This document shows positions 12,091-12,338 of a stretch of DNA of 12,338 nucleotides, piece by piece. How positions within the stretch are numbered: position 1 is the first letter of the stretch; each line of letters opens with the position of its first letter. Made by a program: the position numbers and the translations under genes. The notes below the pieces were generated by a model. It did no database searches, was not told the origin of the DNA, and was given only the letters and a program-made list of their open reading frames with translations. This DNA comes from Candidatus Adlerbacteria bacterium (GTDB lineage Bacteria > Patescibacteriota > Minisyncoccia > Phycocordibacterales > SBAW01), in contig CAIJVL010000066.1 in NCBI GenBank assembly GCA_903824155.1, positions 1-12,338 of the forward strand. Reading direction: 5' to 3'.

Positions 12091-12338
12091 TTGGATACTA
12101 CTCGCATTAACCACCAGATACGCGCGGCAGAGGTGCGCGTCATAGGGCCCGAAGGGGAAAATATAGGGGTTATTAGCCTGTCTGAGGCTCTCAAGAAGGC
12201 TGAGGAGTACGGTTTGGACCTTATAGAGATATCGCCTAATGCGGTCCCGCCGGTTGCAAAAATCATGGAATATGGTAAATTCCACTACGAGCAGGAGAAA
12301 AAACGCCGTGAAATAAAGGCGAAATCGCACACCACCGA
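12091..12338 (+). CDS. infC: Translation initiation factor IF-3, N-terminal part (cut by window edge)
   Basis: From a TTG at 12091 the frame runs to the window end (82 codons) and reads as the IF-3 N-terminal domain: TRINHQIRAAEVRVIGPEG, ALKKAEEYGLDLIEISPNA, PPVAKIMEYGKFHYEQEKK, then the basic linker KRREIKAK. IF-3 binds the 30S subunit and checks start-codon choice. No ATG or GTG lies between the in-frame stop at 12061-12063 and the conserved RINHQIRA, so the start must be non-standard: TTG at 12091, or ATA or ATT (12070, 12106). infC in Escherichia coli begins with AUU and is autoregulated through it, so a rare start here could work the same way. rpmI and rplT often follow infC but lie outside the window. 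Confidence 0.93.
   Translation, partial: MDTTRINHQIRAAEVRVIGPEGENIGVISLSEALKKAEEYGLDLIEISPNAVPPVAKIMEYGKFHYEQEKKRREIKAKSHTT

Noticed and set aside
1..12338. CRISPR arrays, tRNA/rRNA genes, insertion sequences, att sites
   Set aside because: No regularly spaced repeats, cloverleaf-like or rRNA-like stretches, transposase motifs or terminal inverted repeats were seen on either strand.

Overview
The window looks like a compact chromosome segment from a Patescibacteria/CPR-type bacterium, probably Parcubacteria-like. This is inferred from the gene style (small secreted proteins with Thr/Ser/Pro/Ala-rich linkers, a prenyltransferase-like repeat protein fused to a peptidoglycan-binding domain, near absence of Shine-Dalgarno motifs, very short intergenic gaps) and not from a marker-gene tree. 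The only universal housekeeping gene is infC (IF-3), cut by the right edge.

Left edge (1-816): a fragment of a phage/T7-type family A DNA polymerase (motif A, + strand) runs tail-to-tail into a cytochrome b N-terminal-domain gene on the - strand. Both genes appear to lose their usual continuation at about the same point (about 115-125), so this looks like a rearrangement or assembly junction. Next come, all on the - strand, a secreted toroid-repeat/PG-binding protein (835-2190) with an 11-bp perfect palindrome upstream, and a DUF167/YggU-family protein (2300-2521). A secreted four-cysteine protein of unknown function lies on the + strand (2624-3202) and ends at a strong hairpin terminator (3222-3264).

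Centre (3273-7019, - strand): five tightly packed genes form an apparent flavin-based trans-membrane electron-transfer operon. In transcription order they are an anchored FMN-binding protein with a Pro/Thr linker, a signal-less ApbE flavin transferase, an NQR2/RnfD membrane domain fused to a ferredoxin-NADP-reductase-like FAD/NAD module, and two small anchored proteins of unknown function. Together with the cytochrome b, this suggests that the organism moves NAD(P)H electrons to acceptors outside the membrane, which is unusual for a lineage mostly thought to lack respiratory chains.

Right part (7089-12338): a 55-residue membrane microprotein, a VIT1/CCC1 metal transporter, a 61-residue single-TM protein, and a small SET-domain protein (all -); a + strand gene of unknown function whose stop codon overlaps that of a convergent G1 (eqolisin) secreted acid peptidase; a large secreted protein with four Ig-like repeats (+); and the start of infC (+).

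A recurring regulatory theme is a -10 element, often with an extended TGG, placed only 6-7 nt before the start codon. This implies leaderless or nearly leaderless mRNAs for many genes here. There are no tRNA, rRNA, CRISPR or insertion-sequence features, and no gene-free stretch longer than 300 bases.
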